A DNA stretch of 64,000 nt, from positions 7,328,501 through 7,392,500 of the forward strand of contig CANUEZ040000165.1 of the NCBI GenBank assembly GCA_948099385.1, read 5' to 3'. Each line of letters begins with the position of its first letter. Position 1 is the stretch's first letter. A program made the translations under genes and the position numbers. Below are positions 32,375-43,570 of this stretch, in pieces. The notes beneath the pieces are model-generated. The model worked only from the letters and a program-made list of their open reading frames with translations. It ran no database searches and was not told the DNA's origin. The stretch is from Fasciola hepatica. Lineage: Eukaryota; Platyhelminthes; Trematoda; Plagiorchiida; Fasciolidae.

Positions 32375-33946
32375 TTAATGGGCGGTAACCTGGAGGGGAA
32401 TGCGAAATGGAAGTGGGATACAGGGGTGTTGGTTGGCGCAGAGACTGGGAGGTCGTGGGTACTGTTGTAAGTGGCCTACAGCAGAAAAGGGATTCAGGGT
32501 GGGCGAGATATGTGAATGATAAAAGGAAAGAGATTCGTGTGAGAAAATAATACTTAGGTTACGATAGAGGTTATGTAGAACACTAAAGTATTCGTTTGGT
32601 ATGAATGGTGGATTTGTTGAAGGGGCCCGGAGTTTAGTTGTACCAGCCTGATGAGGATGATAACCAGGTGTAGAGAACGCAATGCTGGGTGGTATGTAAG
32701 GTGCAACTAGTGGATGGTGGTTTAGATTGGGGAGATAGGTCTTGAATGACGTTCTCTCGTCCATTGTTGCACTGTGTGTTGCTTCGCTTGGGGTCCTTAG
32801 CCTTTGGATATGTGGCTTGGAGAGTGAGTTAGGATTGACTGTAGTGTCAACAATGTGCAGTCCACATAGTGTTGACGTTTTCGCTGGTTTGGGGGATGGC
32901 CGAGGCACCGTAGATTGCCCAGTGGCTATTGGAGCCGAGTGACGAGATGGCATAGAAGAATTTGGGGTGTCTCCGTTGATGGGTTGAGGATTTCTGGGTA
33001 TGGCTGTTAAGCCTGTTGGGCGATTCACATCGTCGTCGGTCGTGGCCGATGTTTCGGTGATAGGTATTGGTGGAATCGAGTTAGCCGTTCCAAGAGGGAA
33101 CAGCTTGCCAGGGGTAAACTCTATGCTTTTTGGTTTCTTAGGCGGTGGCTAGGGAGGTGACTTTGAAATGGATATATCTAAATCGACGTCAAACATATGG
33201 GATAGATGTTCTGGTGAACATGAAGTCGAATTGATGTTGCATGTACTTTGCGTATCGTCAGACGGTGACGAAGCGGATAGTTGGGGGCGGACAATTTTTG
33301 ACGAAGCTGAATGCTTGCTGGCGGACCTGGCGAATTCCCTTTGTAGTGGGGTTTTTGTCGGCAGCAATCTTAATGTTCTTGAACGAGGATCTCAAAGCGA
33401 CGGTGGACTGGTTTTACATGAGTTTTTTAGCAGGCTTCTCGTCAAGAAATTTGAACAACAATGGACAAGATTTGCGTTGGACGTTCTTCCGTAGCTGAAA
33501 GCACTGGTAGGGGTGGTCTATCATATAAATAAAACTTAAAAGGCTATGTTTTACTTTTTCAAAAGGGATTCTATCAGGAATAATTAATACGACAGCTTTT
33601 TTGAGTTGCTGATTCTTAGAACTATTTTCGAGGCAATGGCGTCCATTAAGCGCCAAGCAGTGACTAGGTCTTGGGTTGACGGACTTGTTGGAGGGTCAGA
33701 GATATGCGTGAGCGGAATTAACTTGGACAGGGTCGTATCAATAAAAAAAATGTGGCTGCTGAGATTAAAGAGATTGTGTTTTATGGTGTCCGCCCTTTTA
33801 CTTGCCCCGCCAAAAACATCGGTCAGGTTACCGGAACAAGGATTCGGTGGAAGTTTTGCGACTCTCGACTTGGCGAGTACTTTTGGTCGGATGTTGGCAC
33901 GACCAACCAGTGAGGATGCGGTTTGTTTAGCTGGTAGTTTGGGCAT
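32375..33946 (-). pseudogene. ORF1 of L-V
   Basis: Starts at 33946 with MPKLPAKQTAS and continues with NLTDVFGGASKRADTIKHN. Frame changes lie near 33600, 33400 and 33090. Shared ORF1 motifs are RKSCPLLFKFLDEKPAK (around 33435), KTPLQREFARSASKHS (around 33350) and DLDISISKSPP (around 33155). The last part, 33028-32375, is an open Pro/Ser/Thr-rich tail of 217 codons. Same subfamily as ORF1 of L-II. Confidence 0.7.
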
Positions 33947-34836
33947 TGCAACACTGACAGCGATTGCACTAGAGAGCTAAATACACAGAGTAGTCTTAAG
34001 TTCCCCAATGTACAGGCTTACTGAAATAAAAACGCGGAAGTCTGTGGTTCTGGATCAAAGAAACTTAAAACTATGGAACTGTTGATAATGAGTCTTCGAA
34101 AATAAACAAGGACTTCTTTCAGGGAATATGCTGAATTGGGTGGTAGACTGCCACACAGTCGCGCACGATGGTGCCAACTTTTTTCATTTTAGATAGAACT
34201 TTCCCTCAGTTGGTATCCTGGGAAGCGGTTCAAAGACTTCTTTTGCAAGAATTATTTAATTAGTTGTTTATGTCAAGATTTCGCGTCCGGAGGAAATCCC
34301 TGGAAAGTTTTTTGGAGTTATGGGATCACACTAAAAATCCGTAGTTTCTAGTATTACTCTAGATAGCTAAGCAAGAACTATACCGATTTAAATCGATAAA
34401 CGAAGTGATGTGATAGTTCAGTTAATCCCATGAACTATTAGGAATCGACAATGGTTTCATAGATAGAGTCGCCAGTGATATTTTTAGTTAGGCTTCATCC
34501 CTAAGTTACTGGAAAGGTCTTCTGTTGATATTTTGCTATCTCACTGTGGGGTGGCGCCAAGGAACGAACAATCACCAAAAGAGTTGAGCTAGCTAAAAAT
34601 CGCTAGGTATTTTAATTGTGGGCTCGCAAAGGGCTGTTTCTGGTAGACATAGATCTAGATTTCCAGGTAGAGGGTTTTGTAGATTTCTCGCGGTAATAAA
34701 TAACGGACGCACAGTGGTGTGTTGCAATTATTGTCACGGGCAATATGACGCCTCAGTGTGAATAAATGTTGCTACTAGATGTGACAAAAACCAAGCCTTA
34801 ACGACGGAAAAGAGGAAAAACTCGAGACAACCTGAT
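33947..34836 (-). other. L-V 5' UTR
   Basis: Non-coding leader of about 890 bases ending at the 5'-terminal motif. Aligns with 1543-2090 of L-II. Confidence 0.6.
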
Positions 34837-34842
34837 TCGCGG

Positions 34843-35725
34843 CATGCCGTTTATGTTCGCGGACGACGTTAAGATAGTCTATACCTTTTCGCCTGGCAAC
34901 CGCAATGCTACTATCCCTAAACTCTCCTCTGCATAAGTCGCTCTTGATGAATAGAGCTCAACCTAGGCGATGAAAGTCTCCGGCCAATAAGTGTATTTTT
35001 CTCACCTAGAAATGCCAGGTCCCTCCTGGTTCCTTTTTCATCGGCGGTTCACCCATTGAAAGCCAGCCCTTAGTAAGAAACCTTGTTTTAAGTTACTCTT
35101 GCTCCTTCAACTTCTCGGAACATGCTGTCTTCCAAGAGGCGAAGGCTAAAAAGAGTTTTGGTCTTCTGTTCAGATCCTTCCAGCTTAGAGACCATTCTTT
35201 ACATGTACAAAGTACATGCCAGGCCCCTTCTTGCCTACTTCCTCTTAATCTTTACTAGGATGAGAAAATTCGACAGAATTATTATCAAATGTATTCATAG
35301 AAGATTCACAAAGCAGCTTATTGGTTGGTAGTCAAACTTAAACTAAAGAGAATCATGCTTATCTCTAAAATAGAACCATTGTGGCTTCGTCGCATCAAGC
35401 TAAACCTGGTATTTCTGTATAAGCTATTGACTAAGCAATCTTATTCCTTTACCCAGTTGTGCTTCTCCCCGGGTACTGGATATTCGCTCTATAATAGACA
35501 GCATACTACTACTACACCCTCCGCGAGGATTGTTCTACGCCCTAGGTTCTTTCTCTTCACGTACTCCAGAAGCTGGAATAAACTTCCTTTGCACATCAGG
35601 TCTTCTCAGTCAAAGTATGCGTTCGTGCATGCTATTGATAAGCTCCTTTCTGTCTCAACTGTTTTGCGATTATTCAACGTTCACATAACCGAAAGTCAAG
35701 CTTACGAGAAAGGCCTCGACTTCTG
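34843..35725 (+). pseudogene. C-terminal RT box and C-terminal domain of L-IV ORF2
   Basis: FADDVKIVYTFS at about 34857-34892, then frame-shifted pieces: YSCSFNFSEH (around 35095), VHARPLLAYFLLIF (around 35212), IHRRFTKQLIGW (around 35293-35331), IEPLWLRRIKLNLVFLYKLL (around 35367-35430), WNKLPLHIRSSQS and the terminus AYEKGLDF at 35700-35725. Confidence 0.75.
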
Positions 35726-38700
35726 AGCCATTGCTCTGCTTTCTCGCCTTAACTTATCTTCCTAAATAACTTCACCGCATTTCAGTTCTCAATGCTCTTT
35801 TTGACTGCTTCTCCTTAGACTTCACCATCGACCTACTTAAAATACGTCTGTGTCCACTGATTGTTTTTCCATATCAACTTATAGTATCCCGCCAGTTTCA
35901 TTTTGAAATAGGTCCTTCCAGATGCGTTCGCATTTATAAAGAGGCCGCCGTATTACTCCTCACAGATTGTCAATGTGCCTCATCCGCTCCAAGTTTTATT
36001 ACTTTTACTCAGTTATATCACGTCTGAGGCTCTGAAACCAACCTCAACAACGCTATAGAAAGCCCATCAGTAACTACTCCCTGGTTCGCTATATATATAT
36101 GTAAATATGTATATGTATATGTATACCGATTGCTGCCCGTAATTATTGGCACAAGCATGGTAAGTAACCCGACATTCCTCACTATATCTCAGCTTACAAT
36201 GCCTCTTTTCTACACCAGGTCCCACCACATATACTCCGATCACCATCCCTGCAATTTTGAACTGGGAATTTCAGTCTCATTTATCTCACTTAGCGTGGCT
36301 CCCTAACTGAGCTCAACACCCAGTTATGGCGTCACAAGTTCCGCCCCCACCCTTTCCCCCAGCTAAGTTTATTCCGTAACTTCATGCAGAACTTAGTCTT
36401 TTCCTCTGCTAAATGACTATTCTAGGTGAAATATTAACCCCCTCATTGAATTCTTCAGCCCCCACTCATGCGTTTCCTCTTTTACTCTCACTTTCCATGG
36501 CCTCAAATGGTCTTAGGGATCCGCTGCATTTGAGAGCCCGTGCTTCACTTTTGTTCTTATTTTCCTCAACCGCTGACTTTCAGCTAGGTTATACCCAGAG
36601 AGCTTTTCTCTATCTCACCTCCCTTTCCAGTGATCCTCAGAGCTGGCCAACCACCTCGGGCACAACACTGACCAACTTTCTGGCTGATGCACCTGGACGA
36701 AGATGCTGTATAGCTGTCTGTCGATCGCTGTTCCCGTTGGCTTTTTTGTCCAAGTTTCCACAACCTGTCCAGTTGGTCCTGGACCGGATACCCTTATCAT
36801 GGTTTCTTAGCCCTCTGTTCAACCATCAATGAACACTCACGCCAATCCCAACGGTGCGAGGCGCGGTCAGATCTACCGCTTTGGCCGGAGCACATTGGAA
36901 GAGCAGGCCGTCTTCAACGATGCGCGAGCGCAATTAGACTGGTGGATCACACCTTTTGTGTTCAGTTCACATAGTGTTTTTCAGGTTGGATGTCCAGCGC
37001 ATGGTCAGCCTCACCCACTAGCACCGGTTGCGGATTGCACGCTTCAACTCTGCCCACCATGCCGCACTCATCACTGTCCGTTGCGGACCGCAAGCTCCTA
37101 CCATTCTTGCGCTACGTTTCGCTCATCTATCGTTCTTGTCAGCGCCCTTATCACTTCCCTTCCGTGTCGCTCTACCTCTGTATGCACATCAATTTTCTTC
37201 TGCTTTTTTTGCTATCGTGCTTCACAATGACAACCCTCACTGCATTGTGTCACTGTCACCCTATCCGTTTTACTCTGTCCAAGCCCTAAATATGTTCTTT
37301 TCCACCCATTTCATTCCTGTCGGCTCCTAACCAGTGTTCACTTGGTACCTTCATATGCTTAAAAAGTTCACTGATCGCATACCTCACTAGACACCACTTC
37401 GCTATATCCTTTTTTGTCCATAATATAACTCCTACCATTACGCGCCAGACACATCATTAACCATTACCAATCGCCATTTAAGAACTCGCTGTTCCAACCT
37501 TTGCCTTTTTTACAACCAAATTTATTATCTTTTTACTACCTCCATATTTTCACGTCTGAATCCGTAATTCCTCCGTGGATCTTCCTCTTAGGCAGTGGAC
37601 CGATCGGCACCTTCTAGCCCAGTCCACTGGTGCAATGGCTTGTAAGCACGCAATTCTTCAGTTCCAGCCTCCCAGCTCCAAAGCACAACCGTTTTTCGTG
37701 CATTTTTGTTCTAGCACAAGCCTTCCCGTCCGGATTCTTTTCTTCTTCTCGGTTTTCATCTTGTGTCATCTGCAGTGGAAAGATCTGATCCATTATTTCC
37801 TACCTGGTATTTTTTGGTCAACACTCTCGTCTGCTTCGTACATTGCCCTCCACGGGTATCTTCATTGTGCCTTACAGGCTGCGCTGCTTTTCCGCGTTCC
37901 GCTCATTTTAATGTCATTGTAACGTCGTAATTCTCACCCATAGTTTCAAACCATATGATCTGCCAATACCTGATCTTTCTGATCCTCCACTTCCTTATTT
38001 CTGTTCCATGTTATTCGCAGTTACAACTGATGCATCTTCGCACCACATTTCTTCTGATCTCCAAGTTACCCCTCCCCAGGGAACTTTTACACCTCTCCAA
38101 CCACCCCATACTTCCTTTCGCTCTGCTTTCTCCAGCCCTTTTCACGGCCGTCTTCTTGCTGCATAATGTACATATATTAAGGGACGCTTTGCCCATGTTC
38201 GAGCATCACCACGTGACACACCCGCAATAACCGGACTGCTAGATTCACTCCCACTTGTTTTCGTCGATCCTTTCCTTCATAGTCCCTCGTTTAATAATTT
38301 ATGCCCACAGCCATCACTTCTGTGCTTCCAAAGTTGGTCCTGTTTTGCTGTTGATCTCCCATGTTCACCCGTCATAAACAAATTCATCGGGGTTTATCCA
38401 AGTTAATTCCGTAACATTTGGCCCAACCCTGCCTGTCTCGTCCAACCACTGCTACCTCTGTGTCCTGTCTCTTCACTGCTATTTGCTCCTGCTTTGACAT
38501 ATAAACATGTACCTATGTATATTTTTGTTTCAACATATTTCTCTGCCTCCTTCAGTTCTTCGCCGGCCAGTTCTTCTGCCACCATGTCACCGCCCCTCAT
38601 GACATGCCTCCACTTTGTCTATAACTGTGTCCCACGTTTACCGTATCTCGGTCCTTCCGCGGCATTGATGCCATCTGACTCACTCCTTACGTCTCGCATT

Positions 38701-38766
38701 GCCAGCTCCCTGTTTTCAAACTGGCACCGTCAGTTTATTGCTAGAAAGCGTAGTTCACGGCTACCT
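35726..38766 (+). other. L-IV 3' UTR (first portion)
   Basis: C/T-rich, non-coding. Contains a TA/TATG microsatellite at about 36090-36126 and the conserved block at 36845-37045. Confidence 0.6.
36845..37045 (+). repeat. Conserved 3' UTR block (L-IV copy)
   Basis: Well preserved counterpart of 14436-14625. Includes CGCGGTCAGAT, GATGCGCGAGCGCAATTAGA and CTGGTGGATCACACC. Confidence 0.65.
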
Positions 38767-38788
38767 CCCAAGTAGCACTTTGCCCAAC
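38767..38788 (+). repeat. CACTA-B left terminal inverted repeat
   Basis: CCCAAGTAGCACTTTGCCCA at the start. The right end read inward (43584 downward) is TTCAAGCAACACTGCCCAAC, an imperfect match with a 2-base gap. Similar to the end of CACTA-A. Confidence 0.6.
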
Positions 38789-38826
38789 TCTGCTGGGCAC
38801 TGCCCAACGGAGCGTTGGGTTGGCGC
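38789..38826. repeat. CACTA-B left subterminal repeats
   Basis: TGCCCAAC occurs at 38781 and 38801 and GTTGGG at 38814, with GGGCA forms between them. Confidence 0.6.
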
Positions 38827-39297
38827 ACGAAGACGATACTTTCAACAGAAATCGCGTAGATCTTCCCGAACTGCAGGACGCCGTTTGTATATATAGATTT
38901 TGTACAAATAAGTAGCGAACATTTCCATGACATTTACACACTTTTTGTTTTACTGCGTGTCCTCGTGACCGGGGGGCTATCATTGGTTTCGTTCATTTTT
39001 GTCGGCAGGTGAGTGTTTTCATCGGTGCGTAGTTGCGGTAGGTGGTCTAATTGTCTAAGTATAATGGATAAGTATCGTTTAGATTGTATTGTTACTGTTC
39101 CGTCGTCTTATTCTTGTGTCGTAGGTAATAATTGATTGAAACATTCCTTAATTCATACAAAATTAGAAGCCTCTTTAGACGTTGTCATTATGGAGGTAAC
39201 CAGTATTTCTTAGAAAATAAATTTCATTATTAAAATGGTTACCCGGTGAAACCTATTCTGTCGTCGTTTCTCAATCCCATAGGTAACATTTCGTTAT

Positions 39298-41494
39298 GCC
39301 GAAAGAGAGCAAATGGCAAAAGTATAGGAGGTGAAAGATGGAACTGGGCTCCGTGCAGTGTCCCATTTGTCACGATGCCAGTTTGTGGGAGCACAGAACT
39401 TCGTGTCCCAATGAAAGAATCCGTAGTATGCTCTTATAATGGGCTCATTTATTTGAGTTGTTGAACAGCAGTTACAGCTAGCACTTCCGGTGCATTTCTT
39501 GAAGCGGATCCACGACCGCCGGAGGTACAAACAGAAGGAGTGCCCAGGGACCTGATGAGTGGAGATAAACTTCCCATTGCGTGCACATCCGTGGGGATTG
39601 TTCCATCGGGTAAGATGGTATCGTTTCTATATTGCTTTACTTTCAAGCGACGGAAAGAGTACCACTGGGAAGAAATATATCCAAAAACGTAAACATGGAC
39701 ATGGTGCAACAGTCGCTATCTGATCTATTCGTTACCTCAAACCTAAGCATGAAACAGCGGCGAGACGTACTTTCCTGTGTGGGCAAGTTTGTGCCGGGTC
39801 TCCCACGTGGTTCGCGGACTATTTCTCGTACACCACGTTCGTGTGAGAAAATTCAGTTAGACAGTGGAATATATATTAACGTTGGACTGACAGACGGAAT
39901 AAATATATGCCTAAGCAGCATGGATTTTATTCCCCATTCTATCGATCTACACCTGAACATAGATGGGCTGTCGTTGTTTCGGGCATCTTCCGTCCAGATG
40001 TGGCCGATTTTAGCAGGGAGAGTGCAGCCAATGTGTGCGCAAACCATGACTGTCGGATTTTATTGTGTTGTTAAAAAACCCTATCCAGTACATGATTACT
40101 TGTGCCTCACAGTGAAAGAACTGGGCCAACTGCTACAAAATGGCCTAAGCTATCGTGATTCTTCCATACGGTGTTGCTTGAAAGCCGTTATCTGTGATAC
40201 TTAAGCCAGGGCCTTTGTTCGTCAAGTCAGAAAGCCTGCTAGTTATTTCGGCTGTGATAAATGCAACTAAGGCGGCTTACATATTGATGGGAGAATGACA
40301 TTTCCCGTAGTCGACACTACCGCACGAACGGATGGAAAGTTTCGCGCCGGGAAGTATCATCGTCATCACATAGGCACCGCCCCGCTTCTAATCCTACCCA
40401 TCGATATTGTGACCAGATTCCCGTTGGATTATATGCAATTCTTATGCCTTGGGGTAACCCAGAAACTACTTATCACCTGGCTGAAAGGCAGTCATTCATC
40501 ACCTTGCCGTCTGAGTAGGTCGGGTGCGGAGGAACTTGGCGACCGAATTCTGGAAACCCACAGTGCTCTCATTTGTGGCTTCCAGCGCAAATGTCGTTAC
40601 ACGCGTGATTTCGAACGCTGGAAGGCGACGGAATTTGGCCAGTTCCTCCTTCACCTAGATCCTGTTTGTTTCCTTGATTTATTACCCCATGGTTTCTATG
40701 ACCATTTTTTACTTTTGTTTGCTTCTGTATATATTTTTTCACAACCCATTTTACATGTCCACTTACTAGATTTCGCTCACGGCATTTTGTGTGTTTTTGT
40801 GCAGGAGATGTCAAAGTTGTGTGGCCCCAACTCAAATGTGTACAATGTTCATTGTCTGACTCATCTAGCAGATGTGACAAAACACGGAACTTTGGACCGC
40901 TTTTCATGCCTCCCTTATGAATCTTATTTGGACAAGCCAAGTTTGATAAAAGGGCCGGCTATACCAGCGGAGCAGTTATACAAGCGGCTGCACGAAGCTA
41001 AAACTGTTCGCTGTAATCTGCAAAAAGATTTGGTCCTCAATGACAAGCTCCTGCCTATACCACGCTTCTGTAAAACTCCGTGTTCGTGTGTTGGTAACGG
41101 CGTATTTTTCTCTAATGTACATCCCAGTAATATTATTGTGATAAACAATAAACCTGCAACTACTGTCAGTATTTTGAACGATGCATTTCATTTCATCTAC
41201 TTTAATATCCTTGGAGACTTTTTTACGCACGTGTTGCGCTCAACGCGTTTATTTATCTTTTCAGTAAACGGATTACAATCAGACATCCATACCGCTGCCA
41301 TTCATGCTGTCTCCTGTAAATGTTTACTCTTATCCATCAATTCTTACAATGTGTGCATTCCCATTTTACATACCTTTTTTATAAAATTGTTGGTTCCGCT
41401 GCTGTTTTTCCTTTATACAATATATATATACGTGGCAGTTTTTGTTCGTGGAAAGCACCGACGAAAGTGGCACCCGTTTTCTACGTACAATTGA
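39298..41494 (+). pseudogene. CACTA/EnSpm-type transposase of CACTA-B
   Basis: An N-terminal exon with a C2HC-type finger (QCPICHDASLWEH, then SCPNERIR) around 39357-39425, a 43-nt intron (39426-39468), an exon of acidic/Ser-rich residues (39469-39609), a 38-nt intron (39610-39647) and then the main exon. Motifs: LHLNIDGLSLF (around 39950, candidate catalytic Asp), MWPILAGRV, CDT-ARAF (around 40190-40215, candidate second Asp), YFGCDKC (zinc-type), FPLDYMQFLCLGVTQKLL (around 40420-40475), RWKATEFGQFLLHLDPV (around 40618) and YNVHCLTHLADV (around 40840). In-frame stops: TGA at about 39334, TAA at 40202-40204 and TAA at 40268-40270 (at a position where relatives have Gln). The main C-terminal frame from 40271 to 41494 is open, about 407 codons. 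Chosen start: MPKESKWQKYRR at 39298, aligned with the start of the CACTA-A protein; uncertain. Confidence 0.78.
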
Positions 41495-41507
41495 TCTTGC
41501 TTAGATG
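41495..41507 (+). promoter_or_regulatory. Splice acceptor abutting the DUF4806 start codon (CACTA-B)
   Basis: TTGCTTAG followed immediately by ATG at 41505, ten bases after the transposase stop. Same arrangement as 5558/5557 in CACTA-A. Confidence 0.55.
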
Positions 41508-43010
41508 TACGTCATAGTCACGTTTAAAGAGGACAATTCGTATGCTGTGGTTCACAGCAATTAGATGGTCGATTCACAACGAGTCCGGTGGCCGCGGACA
41601 AAAATTGAAGGCGCTCACCAGCAGTTGCTGCTTTCGGGTGCGTCCTTGCCTGATTCGGTTCCGGCACACGAATTTGTGGAGATGTTTGCCACAGGTAAAT
41701 GTTTTTAAACGTAACTCTCCTAGAAAATTTCGGGGACGTTCTCGTTTTCGAACGTAGGCTGCTAAGCGAATCTTCAATCTGCAGCATAGATTACGCTGCG
41801 CCACAAACACTGTTTGGCCAGCGCTATTCAGTTCGCAGGAGGTAGGAAGGATTATGAGTGAACACTGTTTAAAGGGTACCAGCACAGTTAACGTCGGATG
41901 ACAGTTTTGTAGAGGCGCGCACGTTGGTATCTCGTGAACCCTGTGGATCTTTCGAAATGCCGCCGTCTCCGCCACCTGTTTCGGAGAGATCCCTTCGCTT
42001 TCCGTTGTAAGGCAACTATTTTATTCCTGTAAAACTTGTGCATTTAGTTTATCTGACACGATGCCGAATATCACGTCAACCCCAATTGCGGCACGCGAAC
42101 TTCCAGTCACTGTTATTCACCGGAGTCCATTGAAAGACCATGGGTAACCGTATTTATCAAATGTCATGAACAACTAATCATATAGTGGAGTACTGCTTCT
42201 GCAACAAGCGAAGGGCCAATGGAGAGATTCGGCAAGGATTTGCGTTGAGTTTTGGGTGAGTGACTACTACATATAATCATGTATGATTATAGGTACGATG
42301 AACGCTATGAGCGGCCGATCCCGCAAGGTCGGACGTGCCCTTGATGGGCTAACGGTCACGTTGGGCGCCACGCACGCATCAGCTGTGCCATCCAAGGCTC
42401 GAAGAGCCGAGACGTGGGGGGAATTTCAGAAACTCCTTGAGACTCTGAGCTCGCCCGAGGTGTATGCGAGCATGGTAGGTATATCCACTTTAACTGAACC
42501 TTTTCAGGTGGCCGCGCTCAAGCAGTTTGTGGATTACGACTTGGCTAAAACTGTGGATAGCATGCCTTACGCATCCATCTGCGACGAAGTTGCCCTTCAC
42601 TGTTGTTGGCTAGGGAGCCCTCAAAAAAAGGCCGTAAACGACCATAAGTTGATCGCCGCCGTTAAGAGTAGGTTGTTCACGTTTATTATCATACAAAACA
42701 TCAGATGCTATAAAAGGAATGAAGCGATTCTCCAACGAGCCAACGTCTGTCATTGACAGACATATAAAGCGCTGGTTCATCAACGCTCGGGATCGAGGTG
42801 AAGGAAGACGGCTAAGACGGTACGCTATTTCCCTATATATGGTGTCGCGTAACAGTTTTATTTCCTGAAAATTGCTTCGTTAAATACTTAAGCTGTTTCA
42901 GATTACATCAGTTTGTATGCATACTTAGACATGGGGTTTACCACTGGTTTCTCCGTTGTAACTTAGCGGTTTCCTAAGTGGAAAGTTTGTCCAGTGTCTG
43001 GTAATATCGT

Positions 43011-43054
<44 letters not shown>

Positions 43055-43226
43055 GTAGTGCGGAACTATTGTTCTTCAAATGCCTAACGTTTAAAACTCA
43101 CGATACATCTTTCGTACTTCAATTACCAATAATGTAACTAATACCCGCATTTCCGTGCCTTGATTTTCCAGATCCAGTGAGCATCAAGATGAAGAGTCAG
43201 GAACATCCTCGCGTAGAATGGATTGA
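41505..43226 (+). pseudogene. DUF4806-like protein gene of CACTA-B
   Basis: Exon 1 (41505-41694) opens MYVIVTFKEDNSYAVVHS, like the CACTA-A protein, and has TAG at 41562-41564. The following exons are less certain: about 41758-41850, and a part around 42046-42145 ending in a GTAACC donor. From 42291 the coding is clear: a segment ending in EVYASM, a 33-nt intron (42475-42507), then VAALKQFVDYDLAKTVDSM...LIAAVK to 42667, a 37-nt intron (42668-42704), exon 42705-42819 (IKGMKRFSNEPTSVIDRH) and a long intron with a TA microsatellite. The last exon is 43172-43226 (SSEHQDEESG). All introns are GT-AG and frames join correctly. The domain aligns along its length with the CACTA-A DUF4806 region. Poly(A) signals AATAAA are at 43249 and 43269. 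The last two exons also exist at 48326 and 53950 onward. Confidence 0.72.
43013..43052. repeat. TA microsatellite in the last intron
   Basis: About 20 TA units. The tract is longer in tandem unit 2 (about 48634-48677) and shorter in unit 3 (about 54258-54292). Confidence 0.85.
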
Positions 43227-43248
43227 TGGAAAGGCGGCTTTTTTGTCA

Positions 43249-43274
43249 AATAAATCCGACATTTTTTCAATAAA
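43249..43274 (+). promoter_or_regulatory. Polyadenylation signals of the CACTA-B DUF4806 gene
   Basis: Two AATAAA hexamers, at 43249-43254 and 43269-43274, 23 and 43 bases after the stop codon. Confidence 0.6.
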
Positions 43275-43436
43275 TTTATCTACTTTTATAATAAAATGGT
43301 CATTTTGCTCATATATACAAGGTTAATTTAGTGGTTAAGCTCAAAAGGAAGGAGAATACTTTAATGATATTAGGCTATTGAGCAAAATTGGAATAACTGG
43401 CGAAAGTAAATGGCCGTTTTTCGAGATTTTTTCGAT

Positions 43437-43570
43437 GCGTTGGGCATGCCCAACCCTAGCCCAATTGGGCGCTGGTTGCTCTGCCTAACGCATTTCAATG
43501 AAGTTGCCCAACGTTGCGATGGGCAAGCCCAACGTTTGCCCAACCCTAGCCTAATTGGGCAAATGTTGGG
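43437..43570. repeat. CACTA-B right subterminal repeats
   Basis: At least seven GCCCAAC/GTTGGGC motifs in both orientations within about 135 bp, including the perfect 16-bp palindrome GTTGGGCATGCCCAAC at 43439-43454. They are repeated with the tandem units at about 49060-49195 and 54674-54810. Typical of a CACTA subterminal binding array. Confidence 0.7.

Larger units (their letters stand above)
26245..34836 (-). mobile_element. LINE L-V (minus), containing a MULE fragment
   Basis: Minus-strand LINE with an intact 5' terminus (ATCAGGTTGTCTCG read from 34836) and a 3' terminus at about 26245 (CATGCTTCGGGAG near 26280 with a TTCGG/CTGAA stem). ORF1 is at 33946-32375, ORF2 at about 32330-30347 and the 3' UTR at 30346-26245. 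The 3' UTR is interrupted at about 26445-27796 by a MULE-like fragment. Inserted into the RT of L-IV. Confidence 0.75.
34837..38766 (+). mobile_element. LINE L-IV, part 2 (end of RT, C-terminal domain, 3' UTR)
   Basis: Resumes in the frame that part 1 left at 26244: the codons across the break spell the expected DMFPT-I-RGMPFMFADD region. Then comes the C-terminal domain to 35725 and a C/T-rich 3' UTR, cut at 38766 by CACTA-B. The 3' end is at 43585-44008. Confidence 0.75.

Noticed and set aside
32640..32670. CTGATGAG resembling a hammerhead ribozyme core (flatworm retroelements may carry these)
   Set aside because: No GAAA core half or stems at the right distance; the same at 39549 and at the homologous L-II position.
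40202..40270. Possible non-standard genetic code because TAA falls at a conserved Gln position
   Set aside because: TAA, TAG and TGA all occur as lesions here, while other frames end normally; decay under the standard code is simpler.
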